DNA of 41,565 bases from Microbispora sp. (GTDB lineage Bacteria > Actinomycetota > Actinomycetes > Streptosporangiales > Streptosporangiaceae): assembly GCA_019689655.1 (NCBI GenBank), contig JADGHC010000002.1, positions 1 to 41,565 on the forward strand, given 5' to 3'. This document shows, piece after piece, positions 1-10,360 of the stretch. The stretch's first letter is position 1, and the number at the start of each line of letters is the position of its first letter. The notes beneath the pieces are model-generated. The model had not been told where the DNA came from and did no database searches. It saw only the letters and a list, made by a program, of their open reading frames with translations. The position numbers were made by a program, and so were the translations under genes.

Positions 1-384
1 GCCGACTGTCCGGCTCTGGCCGGGATGCGTGCCGCCGAAGTCCTCCGCCACGCCGGTGTCAGTCACCCCGCCGCCACGGGTGCCGCCCGTGAACAGGGCC
101 GCACCGAACGCAGATTCAGACAAGGCGGGACCCCTACGACCAGAGCCCATACCAGGGATCAGATTGTCGGTCGCATCTGATGAAGTGGAGAAAAGATCGA
201 AGCGGCAGTCATCACGAGCCAGCGGCCCGTCCGACGACCACAACGGCGAGTTGGCGATCAAGCGATCCCACCACTCACCATCACCGCCGCCGAGCCGCGC
301 ATCGCCCCGAGCCGCCCCGTTTTCCGTCCCAGCACCCCTATCCGAACGACGAGAGTGCCAAGGATCGACATCGAACAGATCCAT
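1..384 (-). CDS. N-terminal part of an unidentified protein, running off the left edge of the window
   Basis: Reverse-complement reading from ATG at 384 is open for 128 codons to the window edge (MDLFDVDPWHSRRSDRGAGTENG...GVAEDFGGTHPGQSRTVG), preceded by a strong SD (GGGAGGTGTC-ATG). Not in the supplied ORF track, presumably because it lacks a stop within the window. Confidence 0.6.
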   Translation of the reverse strand, partial: MDLFDVDPWHSRRSDRGAGTENGAARGDARLGGGDGEWWDRLIANSPLWSSDGPLARDDCRFDLFSTSSDATDNLIPGMGSGRRGPALSESAFGAALFTGGTRGGGVTDTGVAEDFGGTHPGQSRTVG

Positions 385-1273
385 GACACCTCCCGCCCGT
401 AACTCGAAAACTTGTTTCAATTCTCTCGCGTGTCGTCACTCTATGCAACCGCAGAACACGATTTGTTGGAGTCACAGGCTCACGACGCCGCGACCGGGAG
501 ATCTGGCAGGGCGCGCATGGGCGCGGGCTTGTCGGGAGAATCGACAGGCACACCTTTCTGGGCCTGTCTTCATCATGATCGGTTAGAGCGGAGCGCTGTG
601 ATGTGGGCCGCTGCGCTTGAGGTGGCGGCTGTATTGCAGCAGGTGGTCAGGGTGCGGAACCGTACGAGCCGGCCGGCGCAGCGTCCGGCGATATTGCCGC
701 GCTGAGCGTAGAAGACGGGCAGGCGGGTGGCCGCTCCTGCCGCCTGTCGGCCAAGGCGTCGCGCCCGGCGGCTTGCGGGGGAGAAAGCGCCGGCCGTGGT
801 TGCGGGGATCGTGTGGCCGATCTCGCGCGCCCGCGGGCAGACGCGAATGACACGAATACCGCGAAAGCTGCCCTAAATGATATTTTGTCGCGATTCATGC
901 CTAATCGCATTGAAGCAACGGCCTATTTGCATGCGGCTGTGGTGCCCCCAAAACTTCTGGGTGAGTTGCGGTGAGGGAAGAGATGGCTAACGCCCCTGGC
1001 TCAAAGGCCGGCCGCTACATATCGTTGGTTCGCGCCACGACGTACGACGGAGGCTTTGATGAGATGGTCGCCGAAAGCTCGTCCATCTTTGCGACGTGAA
1101 GCTGTGGGCAGCGTTCTGACTCGGGAAAGTTCGAGTGCAATGTGTTGGCCGATTGACACGGCATGCTTCAGCCGTACTGCCGTTTCGAGACACGTCCCCG
1201 GCCTCGTTCCTTACGGCGGCGTTCGCCGGCATCCTGAGCCGGTTTTGTGCTGATCGGTCAACGTCATAACGGA

Positions 1274-2485
1274 ATGAAAACCCCGCACCAGGTGTCCGTG
1301 GCCCGATTTCCCTCCGGGGGAGCTGGCACCCCTCCAGCAGACCTGCGCCGTCGGCATGCGAGCGCACCTTTGGAGGAGGTGACACTGCCGAGCGGTGACA
1401 GGGTGATGATGCTCGTCCGGTACGACGACGTCATCGCCGCGCTCACCTCACCGGCAAGCAGTCGTCGGCTGGCCAGACCGGGCCTCCCGCGCATGGTGCG
1501 GGGCCGGGGCCTGGGAATCGACGACGTGGCGGGTGTCATCATCAACCTCGACCCGCCGGACCACACGCGCTACCGCCGGATCCTGAGCGGCGTCTTCTCG
1601 CGTTCCCAAGTCGAACGCTGGCGTGGCAGGACCGCGGGCATCGCCAATGAATTGGTCGACGGCTTCACGGGTGAGTTCGACGTGGTCGCCGATTATGCGC
1701 TGCAGCTGTCCTCGCGCGTCATTTGCCACATTTTGGGGGTTCCGCAGGAGCGCCAGGACCGGTTCCATGATTGGACCGATGCCTTCCTGCCGACGTCAGA
1801 GGTGTCCGTCGAGGCGCGGCAAGCGAGTTACGGGGCATTCCGGAATTACGTCGCTGAACTGATCGCTTCGCATCGATCCAGCCCGGGAAACGACCTGATC
1901 GATTTGCTGATTCGAGCACACGACCACGATGACCGCCTTACCGAGATCGAACTGATCAACACGGTCTTCATGCTCTTGGCCGCGGGGCATGAGACGCTCA
2001 CCACAATGATTTCCCGTGGCGTGTACCGGCTGCTGCTGGCTCACGATCAGTGGGACGCTCTCGTAACGGACCCGGGCCTGGTTGAACCGGCCGTAGAGGA
2101 AATTCTTCGTTTCGACGGCCCGGGCAGCTACGGCCTCTTGCGCTTGGCGACCGATGACATCGTGGTCGCGTCCGGTGTCATTCCCGCAGGGCGCGTCATG
2201 CTTCCGAACCCGTACGCCGCCGATCATGATCCGAGTGTCTTCCCGGATCCAGGCCGGTTCGACATCCGCCGCTTCACGACGGCTGGGGTGAGTCCGCACC
2301 TCGCATTCGGGCACGGGCCGCACTACTGCCTTGGCGCGAACCCCGCCCGGATGGAACTCCAGGAGGGATTGCGAACCCTGGTGAAACGCCTCCCGAACCT
2401 TCGGCCGGTGACCGCATTGAGCGAGGTGGAGTGGACCGCGGATGGGAATCACCGTCCCGCCCGGCTGCCCGTGCTCCCGAACTGA
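1274..2485 (+). CDS. Cytochrome P450
   Basis: Heme-ligand motif FGHGPHYCLG, I-helix AAGHETL, K-helix EEILR. Start is 1247 (GTG) or 1274 (ATG, MKTPHQ). Confidence 0.95.
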   Translation: MKTPHQVSVARFPSGGAGTPPADLRRRHASAPLEEVTLPSGDRVMMLVRYDDVIAALTSPASSRRLARPGLPRMVRGRGLGIDDVAGVIINLDPPDHTRYRRILSGVFSRSQVERWRGRTAGIANELVDGFTGEFDVVADYALQLSSRVICHILGVPQERQDRFHDWTDAFLPTSEVSVEARQASYGAFRNYVAELIASHRSSPGNDLIDLLIRAHDHDDRLTEIELINTVFMLLAAGHETLTTMISRGVYRLLLAHDQWDALVTDPGLVEPAVEEILRFDGPGSYGLLRLATDDIVVASGVIPAGRVMLPNPYAADHDPSVFPDPGRFDIRRFTTAGVSPHLAFGHGPHYCLGANPARMELQEGLRTLVKRLPNLRPVTALSEVEWTADGNHRPARLPVLPN

Positions 2486-2523
2486 CACAGGCGCCGCCTT
2501 CCGCCTCGCCCCGCAGCAGCGCT

Positions 2524-4509
2524 CTATCGCGCCAGTTCGGCGCGCAGCTCGGCGGGGCTGGTGACCGGTGCCCGGCAGGTGAACCGGCGGCACACGTAGG
2601 CCGCCGGTGAGCCGTCGACCATGCCCCGCCCTTCCAGCAGCGGCACGTCGGCGTGATTTCCCGTGCCCAGCGCCACGACCAGCCCCGGCGCGCCGGACAT
2701 CAGCGCCGCCCGGTGCAGCGCGCGGGTGCGGGCGTCGCCGGGCGGGCCGACGATCGCCACCTCGGCGGGGCCGCGCAGCGCCGCCTCCGCCACCGCCAGC
2801 CCCCACCCGGCGAACCGGGCGTACCGCTCCGCCAGCGCGGAGACCGGGCCCAGCGCCGCCTCGGCGGCCTCCCGGTGCCGTGCCGAACCGGTGAGCGCGG
2901 CGTACGACAGCAACGCGCCCGCCGCCGCGAACTGGCCCGAGGGCGTCGCGTTGTCCGTAGGGTCCTGAGGACGCTGGAACAGCCGCTCGCCGTCGTCGGG
3001 GGCGTCGTAGAACCCCCCGGAACCGTCGGGGAAGCGGGTCAGCACGGTCTCCAGCAGGTCCCCGGCGCGGTGGAACCACCGGCTCTCGCCGGTCACCGCG
3101 TAGAGCGTGAGGAAGCCCTCGGCCGTGTCGGCGTAGTCCTCCAGCATGCCGGCGTTGGTTCCCGCCCGGCCGTCGCGGGAGGTACGCAGCAGCCGGGCCG
3201 GGCCGCGGCTCACCGTGTGCAGGTCGTCGAGCAGCTCGGCCGCCCGGCGTGCGGCGTCGATCAGATCGGGGTGGTCGAAGAGCGCGCCCGCCTCGGCGAG
3301 CGCGGCGATCGCGAGCCCGTTCCACGCCGCCACGATCTTGTCGTCCCGCCCGGGCCGCGGCCGCCGCTCCCGGGCGGCGCGCAGGGCCGTACGGACCCGG
3401 TCGAACCGGTCCGGGTCGTCCGGGTCGGCGGGTAGCTGGAGCACCGAAGTGCCGTGCTCGAAGGTGCCGGTCACCTCGAACACCGAGGCCGCCCAGGCGC
3501 CGTCCTCATCCCCGAGGACCTCGCGGAACTGCTCGGGGGTCCAGATGTAGAACAATCCCTCGCCGTGGGTTCCGTCCGGCCCCTCGCTGTCGGCGTCGAG
3601 TGCCGAGGCGAACCCGCCCTCCGGCGTGCGCATCTCCCGCAGCAGCCAGTCGGCGGTCTCCAGGACCACCCGCCTGGCCAGGACCGATCCGGTCGCGCGC
3701 CACCAGTGGGCGTAGACGCGCAGCAGCAGGGCGTTGTCGTAGAGCATCTTCTCGAAGTGCGGCACGACCCAGTCCACGTCGACCGAGTAGCGGGCGAAGC
3801 CCCCGCCGAGCTGGTCGTATATGCCGCCCCTGGCCATCGCCTCCATGGTCGTCTCCGCCATGGCGAGGGCCTCCCGGGTGCCGTGCCGCAGCAGGAACTC
3901 CAAGACCATGGACGGCGGGAACTTGGGTGCCCCGCCGAATCCCCCTCGCCGCTCGTCGAAGGTCTCCGCGAGGTTCCGTACGGCGCGGTCGAGGGTCTCG
4001 GCGGTGGGCAGCGGGCCCGGCGGCGCGCCGGTGCGCCCGGCGAGCGCCTCCACCACCTTCGCCCCCTGGGCCAGGACGCCCTCCCGGTCCTGCCGCCACA
4101 CCTGTGCGACGGTGCGCAGCAGCCGCTGGAAGTACGGCCGGGGGAAGTAGGTGCCGGCGTAGAACGGGTGTCCGTCGGGGGTGGCGAAGACCGTCATCGG
4201 CCAGCCGCCCTGCCCGGTCATCGCCTGGACCGCGCTCATGTAGACGGCGTCCACGTCGGGCCGTTCCTCGCGGTCCACCTTGACGTTGACGAACAACTCG
4301 TTCATCAGCGTCGCGGTGGCCTCGTCCTCGAACGACTCGTGCGCCATCACATGGCACCAGTGGCATGCGGAGTACCCCACGCTGATCAGCAATGGCACGT
4401 CGCGCTCGCGGGCCTCCGCGAACGCCTCCTCGCCCCAGGGAAACCAGTCCACCGGGTTGTCCGCGTGTTGCAAGAGGTAGGGAGAGGTCTCGCCGCCCAA
4501 CCGGTTCAT
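2524..4509 (-). CDS. DUF255 / YyaL-type thioredoxin domain-containing protein
   Basis: N-terminus [33 protein letters not shown]...[17 protein letters not shown] and six-hairpin-like C-terminal half are typical of the family. Confidence 0.93.
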   Translation of the reverse strand: MNRLGGETSPYLLQHADNPVDWFPWGEEAFAEARERDVPLLISVGYSACHWCHVMAHESFEDEATATLMNELFVNVKVDREERPDVDAVYMSAVQAMTGQGGWPMTVFATPDGHPFYAGTYFPRPYFQRLLRTVAQVWRQDREGVLAQGAKVVEALAGRTGAPPGPLPTAETLDRAVRNLAETFDERRGGFGGAPKFPPSMVLEFLLRHGTREALAMAETTMEAMARGGIYDQLGGGFARYSVDVDWVVPHFEKMLYDNALLLRVYAHWWRATGSVLARRVVLETADWLLREMRTPEGGFASALDADSEGPDGTHGEGLFYIWTPEQFREVLGDEDGAWAASVFEVTGTFEHGTSVLQLPADPDDPDRFDRVRTALRAARERRPRPGRDDKIVAAWNGLAIAALAEAGALFDHPDLIDAARRAAELLDDLHTVSRGPARLLRTSRDGRAGTNAGMLEDYADTAEGFLTLYAVTGESRWFHRAGDLLETVLTRFPDGSGGFYDAPDDGERLFQRPQDPTDNATPSGQFAAAGALLSYAALTGSARHREAAEAALGPVSALAERYARFAGWGLAVAEAALRGPAEVAIVGPPGDARTRALHRAALMSGAPGLVVALGTGNHADVPLLEGRGMVDGSPAAYVCRRFTCRAPVTSPAELRAELAR

Positions 4510-4644
4510 GTGTTCAGCCTCTCACACGGAGGAGAAAGGCCACGGGCGCCGATCGCGGATGTGGGATGCTTTGTCACGTCCGGGGGAACGCGCGGGAAAC
4601 CGTGGGGATGTGTTCCGGCCCACCCCGGCGTAGGCTCACAGAAC

Positions 4645-5817
4645 GTGGGCTTGGATCTGGACTTCGCCGTCAGGCACTCGGGACGCCCGGCGGCCGCCAT
4701 GACGCGGCGGGACGTCGCGCGGGCGCTGCTGGCCGTTCCGTCCGGCCAGGCCCTTGTCGCCCTTCCCGACCTGCGGCGGCAGTTGCTCGCCGCGGGCAAT
4801 CCGCTGTCGGCCAGGTTCTGGGAGTCGGCCAAGGCCGTGCTCATGAGCATCGAGTCGGGCGTCGCGACGGTCGGCGACGTGCAGCGCTGGCTGGAGTCCA
4901 GCGGGACCGAGCCGATCATGCTCACCCGCAGCTACTTCCTGTGGCCGGAGGAGAGCGAGCGCGGCCCGGTGGCCACCGAGATGTACGAGCGGCTGGTCGA
5001 GTTCCTGGAGGAGCGGCTGGCGGCCGGGGAGATCGACGCGGACGCGCTGGCCGCCGGAGATCCCGCCGCCCGGCACGCCTACGAGGAGCTGCAAGAGCGC
5101 TGGCTCGGCACCCCGCTGCCGGACGGCCGGGTGCCGAACGTCGCGGTCAACGACGAGCAGGATCAGGAGCTGTACGCCGCCTGGGACGAGGAGGAGGCGT
5201 ACGCGCTGAGCGAGCTGCGGCGGGTGCTCGACGACCTGCCGGAGCCGCCGTTCCCCGAGGCCGATCTGCGGTCGGCCGCCCGGCGGCTGCGCGTGACGCT
5301 GACCCGGCCCGGCTACCCGGGCAACGTGCTGCGTGCCTGCGCCGGGCTGGAGGACGGCGAGCTGCCGGAGCGGGATGAGGAGCTGTGGCTCACCGTCGCC
5401 GCCGGGATCGCCGCGCCGATCTCCGACCTGCCGGACGAGGAGGACGCCGCCCGGTTCTTCGACATGGAGGGCGAGCTCAGCCACGAGGACTCGATCTTGG
5501 CCTCGCTGTGCGCCATCCAGCACGCCGACTGGCTCGCGGCGGTGATCGCCCTGGTCCGGTACGGCCCGGGGGTGCTCGCCTCGCCGGAGCGGATCGCCCG
5601 GTTCATCGCCGATTCCGAGGACATCGACGTGGAACCGGACGAGCCGGAGGATCTGGAGGCGACGGAGATGCTGTTCACGGCGGTGACGCCGCTGTGGGCG
5701 CATCTGGGCATCGTGGACCGGGCGGAGGTGCTGACCCCGCTGGGCTGGTGGGGCCTGCCCAAGGCGCTGGAACGCGCCTGGTCGTCGGGCCCCGCGCTGC
5801 CCGACGAGCCCTGCTGA
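4645..5817 (+). CDS. Acidic hypothetical protein (about 390 aa)
   Basis: Long ORF; start revised from the track (3454) to GTG 4645 (VGLDLDFAVRHSGRP...), because the upstream part is antisense to the DUF255 gene. Confidence 0.75.
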   Translation: MGLDLDFAVRHSGRPAAAMTRRDVARALLAVPSGQALVALPDLRRQLLAAGNPLSARFWESAKAVLMSIESGVATVGDVQRWLESSGTEPIMLTRSYFLWPEESERGPVATEMYERLVEFLEERLAAGEIDADALAAGDPAARHAYEELQERWLGTPLPDGRVPNVAVNDEQDQELYAAWDEEEAYALSELRRVLDDLPEPPFPEADLRSAARRLRVTLTRPGYPGNVLRACAGLEDGELPERDEELWLTVAAGIAAPISDLPDEEDAARFFDMEGELSHEDSILASLCAIQHADWLAAVIALVRYGPGVLASPERIARFIADSEDIDVEPDEPEDLEATEMLFTAVTPLWAHLGIVDRAEVLTPLGWWGLPKALERAWSSGPALPDEPC

Positions 5818-5871
5818 GCCGCGCTCGGCCCCCGCGCCACGCTCGGCTGGACCCCGTTCCGCCCGTGAGTC

Positions 5872-5928
5872 TCACTCGGCGGTGTCCGTCGGAGCCGATC
5901 GGGGCAGGGTGACGGTCACGCGGGCGCC
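5872..5928 (-). pseudogene. C-terminal remnant resembling a sensor histidine kinase ATPase domain
   Basis: DLGARVTVTLPRSAPTDTAE*, typical of histidine kinase C-termini; nothing recognisable upstream of it. Confidence 0.4.
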
Positions 5929-6159
5929 GAGGTCTGGAGCACCAACATCCGGCAGCGTCTCACCGTGCAACGCGTCTTCGCCGACGCCCTGGCCCGCAAG
6001 AACGCCCTGCGCGACGGGCTCACCACCGAGGACGCCGCCGACATCGCCCTGGCCACGCTCTCCCCGGAGACCTACAACCTGCTCGTCAACGTCCGCGGCT
6101 GGTCCCACCAGCGATGGCAGGACTGGGCCACCGACGCGCTCACCCGCCTGCTCACGTGA
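5929..6159 (+). pseudogene. C-terminal remnant of a TetR-family regulator
   Basis: EVWSTNIRQRLTVQRVFADALARKNALRDGLTTEDAADIALATLSPETYNLLVNVRGWSHQRWQDWATDALTRLLT* resembles TetR C-terminal domains; no N-terminal HTH present. Confidence 0.6.
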
Positions 6160-6294
6160 GCACATCCACCCCCGGCTGATCACGGAGCCGGGTGGCGGCG
6201 CGCAGGCCCTCACCGGAGGCGGCATGCGTACGTCGACCGCGGCGACGTCGGGTTTCCGGCTTTGGTGACGTCACAGCCGCAGGTCGGGCAGATG

Positions 6295-6311
6295 TCGAAG
6301 AAATTTCCACC
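6295..6311 (+). promoter_or_regulatory. Candidate operator copy 1 (TCGAAGAAATTTCCACC)
   Basis: Near-identical to motifs at 11200 and 14246, each upstream of a transcription unit of the catabolic locus; contains a GAAATTTC palindromic core. Confidence 0.55.
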
Positions 6312-6451
6312 GCATTATTGACGCCAGAAAGAACTGCTGCCACTCTGTGGTGAGTGTCACCCAGCCGGGCCGGAGCACCCCAGCGACGTGGGCATATGCG
6401 ACGGGCCCCACCGCGCGCCTCAAGGCCCGGCTTCAGGAAAGGAACCCAGTG

Positions 6452-7627
6452 ATGAGCGTTCTCCGCGGACCTTCCCGCCTCATCGCGCTCGCCGCGTCCG
6501 CCGCCGTCACGACGCTCGCCGCCGCATGTGGCGGCGCCGGATCCGCCCCGTCCCAGCAGGGCGCGACATCCGCGAACGGAGGGAAGGCCGCGGCGTTCGA
6601 GGCGGAGGCACGGGACGACGTCGCCAAGGCGGTCGCCACGCAGACGGAGCAGACCAACCCCGTGCCCACGCAGGCGCCCCCCATGGCGACCGGCAAGAAG
6701 ATCGTCATCATCCCGTGCTCCATGGCCGTCGAGGGCTGCGCCCGGCCCGCGCGTTCCGCGCAGGAGGCCGCCAAGGCCGTGGGGTGGGACGCCTCCATCG
6801 ACGACCCCGCGGGTGACGTGTCGAAGATGTCGGCGGCCATCAAGCGCGCCGTCTCCGCCAAGGCCGACGGCATCGTCCTCAACTCGATCGACGCCGCCGC
6901 GGTTCAGGGCGACCTGCGGGCCGCCAGGGACGCCGGGCTCAGCGTGGTGTGCGACATGTGCGGCGACACCGGCGGGCTCATCCAGTCGGTCAGCCCGCCC
7001 CTCCCGGAGAACGAACGCGCCGGTTACCTCCTGGGCCAGCAGGCCTTCCTCATGACCAAGGAGCGCTTCGGCGCCCCGCCGAAGTTCATCGTGATGCTGG
7101 ACGACGAGTTCGCCACCGTCCGGGCGCGGGTGGCCGGCGTCAAGAAGTTCATCGAGGACTGCAAGGCCGCGGGCGCCGGCTGCGAGCTGGTGGCCGAGGG
7201 CAAGCACCTGGCCGCCGAGATCAGCACGACCGCGCCGGGCAGGGTCGTCCAGCTCGCCCGCGCCAACCCGCAGTACAACGTGCTGTTCGCCGGTTACGAC
7301 GCGGCGCTCAACTTCTTCAGCCAGGGGCTGCGCCAGGCGGGCCTGGCCGACCCCGCCAAGGTCCTCGGCATCTCGATCGACGCCGACGTGGCCAACACCG
7401 AGGCCATCCGTACGGGCGGTTTCCAGGCGGCCTCCGCCGGCGTGGCCATGAAGCGCGTCGGCTACGGGATGATCGACGACCTCAACCGGCTCTTCGCGGG
7501 ACAGCAGCCGGTCCCCCAGGGCATCTCGATCAAGCTGATCACCAAGGCCAACGCGCCCGCCACCGGCTCCTGGGACGGTGACTTCGACGCCACCTCCGCC
7601 TATCTGAAGCTGTGGGGCGTGTCATGA
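6452..7627 (+). CDS. Sugar ABC transporter substrate-binding lipoprotein
   Basis: Lipoprotein signal MSVLRGPSRLIALAASAAVTTLAAACGG and periplasmic-binding-protein fold signatures; ATGA overlap with the next gene. Confidence 0.9.
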   Translation: MSVLRGPSRLIALAASAAVTTLAAACGGAGSAPSQQGATSANGGKAAAFEAEARDDVAKAVATQTEQTNPVPTQAPPMATGKKIVIIPCSMAVEGCARPARSAQEAAKAVGWDASIDDPAGDVSKMSAAIKRAVSAKADGIVLNSIDAAAVQGDLRAARDAGLSVVCDMCGDTGGLIQSVSPPLPENERAGYLLGQQAFLMTKERFGAPPKFIVMLDDEFATVRARVAGVKKFIEDCKAAGAGCELVAEGKHLAAEISTTAPGRVVQLARANPQYNVLFAGYDAALNFFSQGLRQAGLADPAKVLGISIDADVANTEAIRTGGFQAASAGVAMKRVGYGMIDDLNRLFAGQQPVPQGISIKLITKANAPATGSWDGDFDATSAYLKLWGVS

Positions 7628-9279
7628 CCGGCGACCCGGCCGCCCACCCCGCGGGTGAGCCCCGGCCGGCCGTCGCCGTCAGGCAGTTGTCCAAGACGTT
7701 CCTCGGCCAGCGCGCCCTGCGGCAGGTGTCGTTCGACGTACGCCCCGGCGAGGTCCACGCGCTGCTCGGCGAGAACGGATCGGGCAAGTCGACACTGATC
7801 AAATGCCTGGCCGGCTACCACGAGCCCGACGAGGGCGCGATCGTCGAGATCGACGGGCGGCCCATGCCGCTGCCCTACGGCCCCGCCGAGGCGACCGCCG
7901 CCGGCCTGCTCTTCGTCCACCAGGATCTGGGCCTCATCCCCACCCTGACCGTTGCCGAGAACTTCGCGATCAACCGCGGGTTCGACACCGCGCCGATGGG
8001 GCGGATCGACTGGCCGGACATCCGGCGGCGGGCGCGGGCCGAGCTGGCCGTCCTCGGCCATGACGTGCCGGTGGACCGGCGGGTGGGGCGGCTGCCGGTC
8101 GCCGAGCAGACCATCGTCGCCATCGCCCGCGCGTTGGCCGGCGCCGGGCGGGGCGCGCGGATGCTCGTCCTGGACGAGCCCACCGCCGCACTGCCCGACG
8201 CCGAGACCAAGCGCCTGCTCGCCGCCGTCCGGCAGGTCGTGGCGAACGGTGTCGGGGTCGTCTACGTCTCGCACAAGCTCCACGAGATCCTGGAGATCGC
8301 CGACCGCGCGACCGTGCTGCGCGACGGGCGCGTCGTCGCCACCGTCGACGTACCCGGAATGTCGGAACAAGACCTGGTACGCCTGATCGTGGGCCACGAC
8401 CTGCCCGGCCGTACGGCGGCAAGCGCCGGGCCGCGCACCAAGGGCGGCACCCGTGGGGCCGCGAGCCGTACCTCGCGCCCCGCCGACGCCCGGACCGGGG
8501 AGGAGCTGCTGTCCGTGTCGGGGCTGCGGGGGCACCGCCTGCGTGGCGTGTCCTTCTCCGTGCGCCGGGGCGAGGTGGTCGGGATCGCCGGGATGCTCGG
8601 CTCGGGCCGCAGCGAGCTCGCCAGGCTGCTGTTCGGCGCCCAGCGGCCGGTGGGCGGCGAGATCCGGCTGCGCGGCACGCCGGTACGTCACCGTACGCCC
8701 CGTGACGCGGTGCGCGACGGCGTCGCGCTCATCCCCGAGGACCGGCGGCGCGAGGGCGGGTTCCTGCAGATGCCCGTGTCCCGGAACCTGACACTGCCGG
8801 CCATCCGGCGGTTCTGGCGGAAGGGCCGGATCGCGGGGCGGGCCGAGCGGTCGTGCGTCGACGGCCTCATAGCGGAGTTCCGGGTCAGCCCCGCCGCCCC
8901 CGAGCGCAGGTTCGGCGTGCTGTCGGGCGGCAACCAGCAGAAGGTCGTCATCGCCAAGTGGTTCAACACCCGCCCGGACCTGGTCATCTTCGACGAGCCC
9001 GTACAGGGGGTGGACGTGGGCGCCAAGGAGGAGATCTTCGGGCTGGTGTCCGAGGCGGCCGGCCGGGGCGCCGGTGTCCTGCTCATCTCCTCCGAGCTCG
9101 ACGAAATGCTCGGGTTGTGCGATCGGGTGCTCGTCCTGCGCGACGGAGAGCTGGTCGCCGACCTGCCGGGTGCCGGCCTCGACCGGACGACGCTGACCCG
9201 GCTCGTCTACTTCGGTACGGGGCGGAGCGCGGAAACCAGTGACAGCGCAAGCACGACAGTGGAGAGGGCACTCTCATGA
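7624..9279 (+). CDS. Sugar ABC transporter ATP-binding protein, duplicated NBD (RbsA/MglA type)
   Basis: Walker A GENGSGKST, Walker B MLVLDEPTAAL, second NBD with LSGGNQQKVVIAKW. Confidence 0.95.
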   Translation: MTGDPAAHPAGEPRPAVAVRQLSKTFLGQRALRQVSFDVRPGEVHALLGENGSGKSTLIKCLAGYHEPDEGAIVEIDGRPMPLPYGPAEATAAGLLFVHQDLGLIPTLTVAENFAINRGFDTAPMGRIDWPDIRRRARAELAVLGHDVPVDRRVGRLPVAEQTIVAIARALAGAGRGARMLVLDEPTAALPDAETKRLLAAVRQVVANGVGVVYVSHKLHEILEIADRATVLRDGRVVATVDVPGMSEQDLVRLIVGHDLPGRTAASAGPRTKGGTRGAASRTSRPADARTGEELLSVSGLRGHRLRGVSFSVRRGEVVGIAGMLGSGRSELARLLFGAQRPVGGEIRLRGTPVRHRTPRDAVRDGVALIPEDRRREGGFLQMPVSRNLTLPAIRRFWRKGRIAGRAERSCVDGLIAEFRVSPAAPERRFGVLSGGNQQKVVIAKWFNTRPDLVIFDEPVQGVDVGAKEEIFGLVSEAAGRGAGVLLISSELDEMLGLCDRVLVLRDGELVADLPGAGLDRTTLTRLVYFGTGRSAETSDSASTTVERALS

Positions 9280-10304
9280 CAGCTCCGGCAGATCAACTGG
9301 CACCCGCCGCCTCCGGCGTACGCGAGGTCCGATCCGTGCGCCTGCCCGGCGGGCGGCGTGAACCGCTGGCCCTGTTCATGGCACGGGTGGCGCTGCCGCT
9401 CCTGCTGCTCGTCCTGCTGGTGGTGTTCTCGCTGCTGCGGCCGGCGACGTTCTTCACCCTCGACAACCTGGGCACGGTCCTGACTCTGCAGGCCGTCCTG
9501 GGCGTCCTCGCGCTGGGACTGCTGCTGCCGCTGATCGTCGGCGAGCTCGACCTGTCCGTCGCGGCCAACCTGGGGCTCGGGGTCATCCTCGTCACGGGCC
9601 TCACCTCGCAGCAGCGGCTGCCCCTCGTCGTGGCCATCGTGGTGGCCGCCGTCGTCTGCACGCTCGTGGGCGTGGTCAACGGGCTGCTGGTCACCAAGGT
9701 GGGCATCAACTCGTTCATCGTCACGATCGGCATGAGCACCGTCATCGGCGGGCTAGTCTCTGCCTACACCCAGGGCAACGTCTTCTACGACGGCATCCCC
9801 CCGGCGCTGGTGACCATCGGTCAGGGCCGGCTGCTGGGCGTGCCCCTCCCCGTCGTGTACGCGGTCGTGCTGGCGATCGTGGTCTGGTACGTATTGTCCC
9901 ACACTCCCGTCGGCCGCTACCTGTACGCGATCGGCGGGTCCCGGGAGGCGGCACGGCTCAGCGGCGTCCCGGTGCGCGGGCTCACGCTGGCCGCCTTCGC
10001 GGGCGCGGGATTGCTGGCGGGCGTCGCGGGGATCGTCCAGGCCGGCATCCTGGGCAGCGGCAATCCCACCGTGGGGCCGCCGCTGCTGCTGCCGGCGTAC
10101 GCGGCGGCCTTCCTGGGGGCGACCGCGATCCAGCCCGGCGTGTTCAACGTCTGGGGCACGATCATCGCCGTCGTCACGATCCAGGTCGGTACGACCGGCC
10201 TGGCGCTGGTCGGAGCGCCCTTCTGGATCGAGCCGGTCTTCACCGGGCTGGCGCTCATCCTGGCCGTGGCGACCGCCCGCTACCTGCGGGGCGAAGCGCT
10301 CTAG
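9276..10304 (+). CDS. Sugar ABC transporter permease (RbsC type)
   Basis: Multiple TM helices, GELDLSVAANLGLGVI, GGSREAARLSGVPV motif. Confidence 0.93.
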   Translation: MTAPADQLAPAASGVREVRSVRLPGGRREPLALFMARVALPLLLLVLLVVFSLLRPATFFTLDNLGTVLTLQAVLGVLALGLLLPLIVGELDLSVAANLGLGVILVTGLTSQQRLPLVVAIVVAAVVCTLVGVVNGLLVTKVGINSFIVTIGMSTVIGGLVSAYTQGNVFYDGIPPALVTIGQGRLLGVPLPVVYAVVLAIVVWYVLSHTPVGRYLYAIGGSREAARLSGVPVRGLTLAAFAGAGLLAGVAGIVQAGILGSGNPTVGPPLLLPAYAAAFLGATAIQPGVFNVWGTIIAVVTIQVGTTGLALVGAPFWIEPVFTGLALILAVATARYLRGEAL

Positions 10305-10360
10305 CGCCGGCCCGCCACCGTCATCGTTCCATCAGCGTTCACCGAAGGAGACACGGGAAG

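Noticed and set aside
1796-3325. 509-aa minus-strand ORF
   Set aside because: Overlaps the P450 and DUF255 genes in a different frame; low-complexity Arg/Gly/Ala-rich shadow ORF typical of high-GC DNA.
6265-6274. GTGACGTCAC palindrome upstream of the first SBP
   Set aside because: Single short GC-rich palindrome, expected by chance in this composition; not repeated at the other operons.
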